A DNA stretch of 42,797 bases, from positions 1 to 42,797 of the forward strand of contig JBNKEE010000026.1 of the NCBI GenBank assembly GCA_050288625.1. The letters are read 5' to 3'. Below, piece after piece: positions 42,302-42,797 of the stretch. Both the position numbers and the translations under genes were made by a program. The notes beneath the pieces are model-generated. The model was not told the DNA's origin and did not search any database. It saw only the letters and a list, made by a program, of their open reading frames with translations. Position 1 is the first letter of the stretch. Each line of letters starts with the position of its first letter. The stretch is from JAAGZL01 sp050288625 (lineage in GTDB: Bacteria; Pseudomonadota; Gammaproteobacteria; Chromatiales; Chromatiaceae).

Positions 42302-42533
42302 TCTTAATCCTTCAACCCTTCCCCTACTCCATGGTTAATCCATGTATTAAATCGTTCTTACATAAACTTCTACCACAACTTCGCGAATCATAGCACCTGA
42401 CACTTCGACATAAAATAGATTGAATCTAAATCTCTGGTTATCCGGCCACTTTGAGAAGCAAACGATTATATCCAACTAATTATTATGTAAACTTCGAAGA
42501 ATAATGTAGAATCTCGCACCTTCTTATCTCCGC

Positions 42534-42547
42534 CGCCAAATTTGGCG
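42534..42547. promoter_or_regulatory. Palindrome upstream of DEAD-box helicase gene
   Basis: Perfect 14-bp palindrome CGCCAAATTTGGCG, 42 nt before the helicase ATG. It could be an operator or a 5'-UTR hairpin. No regulator is known for this sequence. Confidence 0.3.
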
Positions 42548-42588
42548 CGTCGATAGTAGTCCAAGCCATCATCTTTACAGGCAGCCAC

Positions 42589-42797
42589 ATGTCCAGCAAA
42601 ACCAATTCGCCGTTCGCCCAGTTAGGGCTATCTGAACCCGTTCTTAGATCTGTGGAAGAGATCGGCTATGAGACGCCGTCCCCGATACAGCAGCAGAGCA
42701 TCCCTCCCCTGCTTGCAGGCAAGGACCTCCTGGGACAGGCCCAGACCGGAACCGGCAAGACCGCGGCCTTCGCCCTGCCCCTGTTGAGCCGTCTGGA
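42589..42797 (+). CDS. DEAD-box ATP-dependent RNA helicase, C-terminus cut by window edge
   Basis: First 69 codons of a DEAD-box helicase. FAQLGLSEPVLRSVEEIGYETPSPIQQQSIPPLLAGKDLLGQAQTGTGKTAAFALP, split over the Q motif (TPSPIQ) and motif I (AQTGTGKT), is diagnostic. The start fits DeaD/CsdA, but RhlE or another member is possible with only this fragment. The Shine-Dalgarno is weak (AGGCAG). The 5' region holds a 14-bp palindrome. Confidence 0.93.
   Translation, partial: MSSKTNSPFAQLGLSEPVLRSVEEIGYETPSPIQQQSIPPLLAGKDLLGQAQTGTGKTAAFALPLLSRL

Overview
The window (about 42.8 kb, GC near 50%) is a dense chromosomal segment of a motile gammaproteobacterium. Three things point there: a FlrA/FlrB/FlrC (FleQ/FleS/FleR) flagellar hierarchy with sigma-54 promoters, the bamE/fur pair, and an S6-S18-L9/dnaB/alr/radA block. 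HrcA with a CIRCE operator next to sigma-32 promoters argues for a lineage outside the Enterobacterales. A Chromatiales-like or sulfur-oxidiser relative is my guess, not something the sequence proves. I see no rRNA, tRNA, CRISPR array, IS element or integrase. Both ends cut a gene: dnaK on the left and a DEAD-box RNA helicase on the right.

Layout. 1-3.5 kb: heat-shock block hrcA-grpE-dnaK (minus strand), with a sigma-70 promoter plus CIRCE before hrcA and sigma-32-type promoters before grpE and dnaK. 3.6-7.4 kb: nadK, recN, fur (minus), and a bamE with a long acidic tail. 7.4-10.0 kb: the three-gene AmmeMemoRadiSam set (radical SAM enzyme divergent from MEMO-like and AMMECR1-like genes), then a membrane-anchored pentapeptide-repeat protein. 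11-12.6 kb: fliK plus a stand-alone FlhB C-terminal-domain protein, away from the main flagellar cluster. 12.7-19.4 kb: accessory region with a giant outer-membrane protein made of three tandem barrel units, a DUF2235 hydrolase, a Tat-exported papain-like peptidase, an unrecognised four-TM membrane protein and a small cysteine-containing protein. 19.7-20.8 kb: an EamA transporter behind a leader ORF and an intrinsic terminator that look like an attenuator.

20.8-33.5 kb: flagellar and c-di-GMP region. fliE-fliF-fliG-fliH-fliI-fliJ lies downstream of flrB-flrC, which lies downstream of flrA and an atypical PilZ protein (all minus strand). Sigma-54 GG-N10-GC promoters sit before flrB and fliE. 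A CorB/CorC-type transporter, an FHA protein and a canonical PilZ protein follow on the plus strand. 33.5-40.3 kb: an ABM-like protein, radA-alr-dnaB translationally coupled by 1-4 nt overlaps, and rpsF-rpsR-DUF2232-rplI. 40.4-42.8 kb: a secreted Met/Lys/Glu repeat protein, a rubrerythrin-like ferritin, a Zn-dependent phospholipase C-like protein, and the start of a DEAD-box helicase.

Best candidates for undescribed biology are the triple-barrel outer-membrane protein with its exported and membrane-bound neighbours (12.7-19.4 kb), the AmmeMemoRadiSam set, whose biochemical role is unresolved, with a possible shared operator, and the putative leader-peptide attenuator of the EamA transporter. 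All functional assignments come from reading motifs by eye; no database search was possible.
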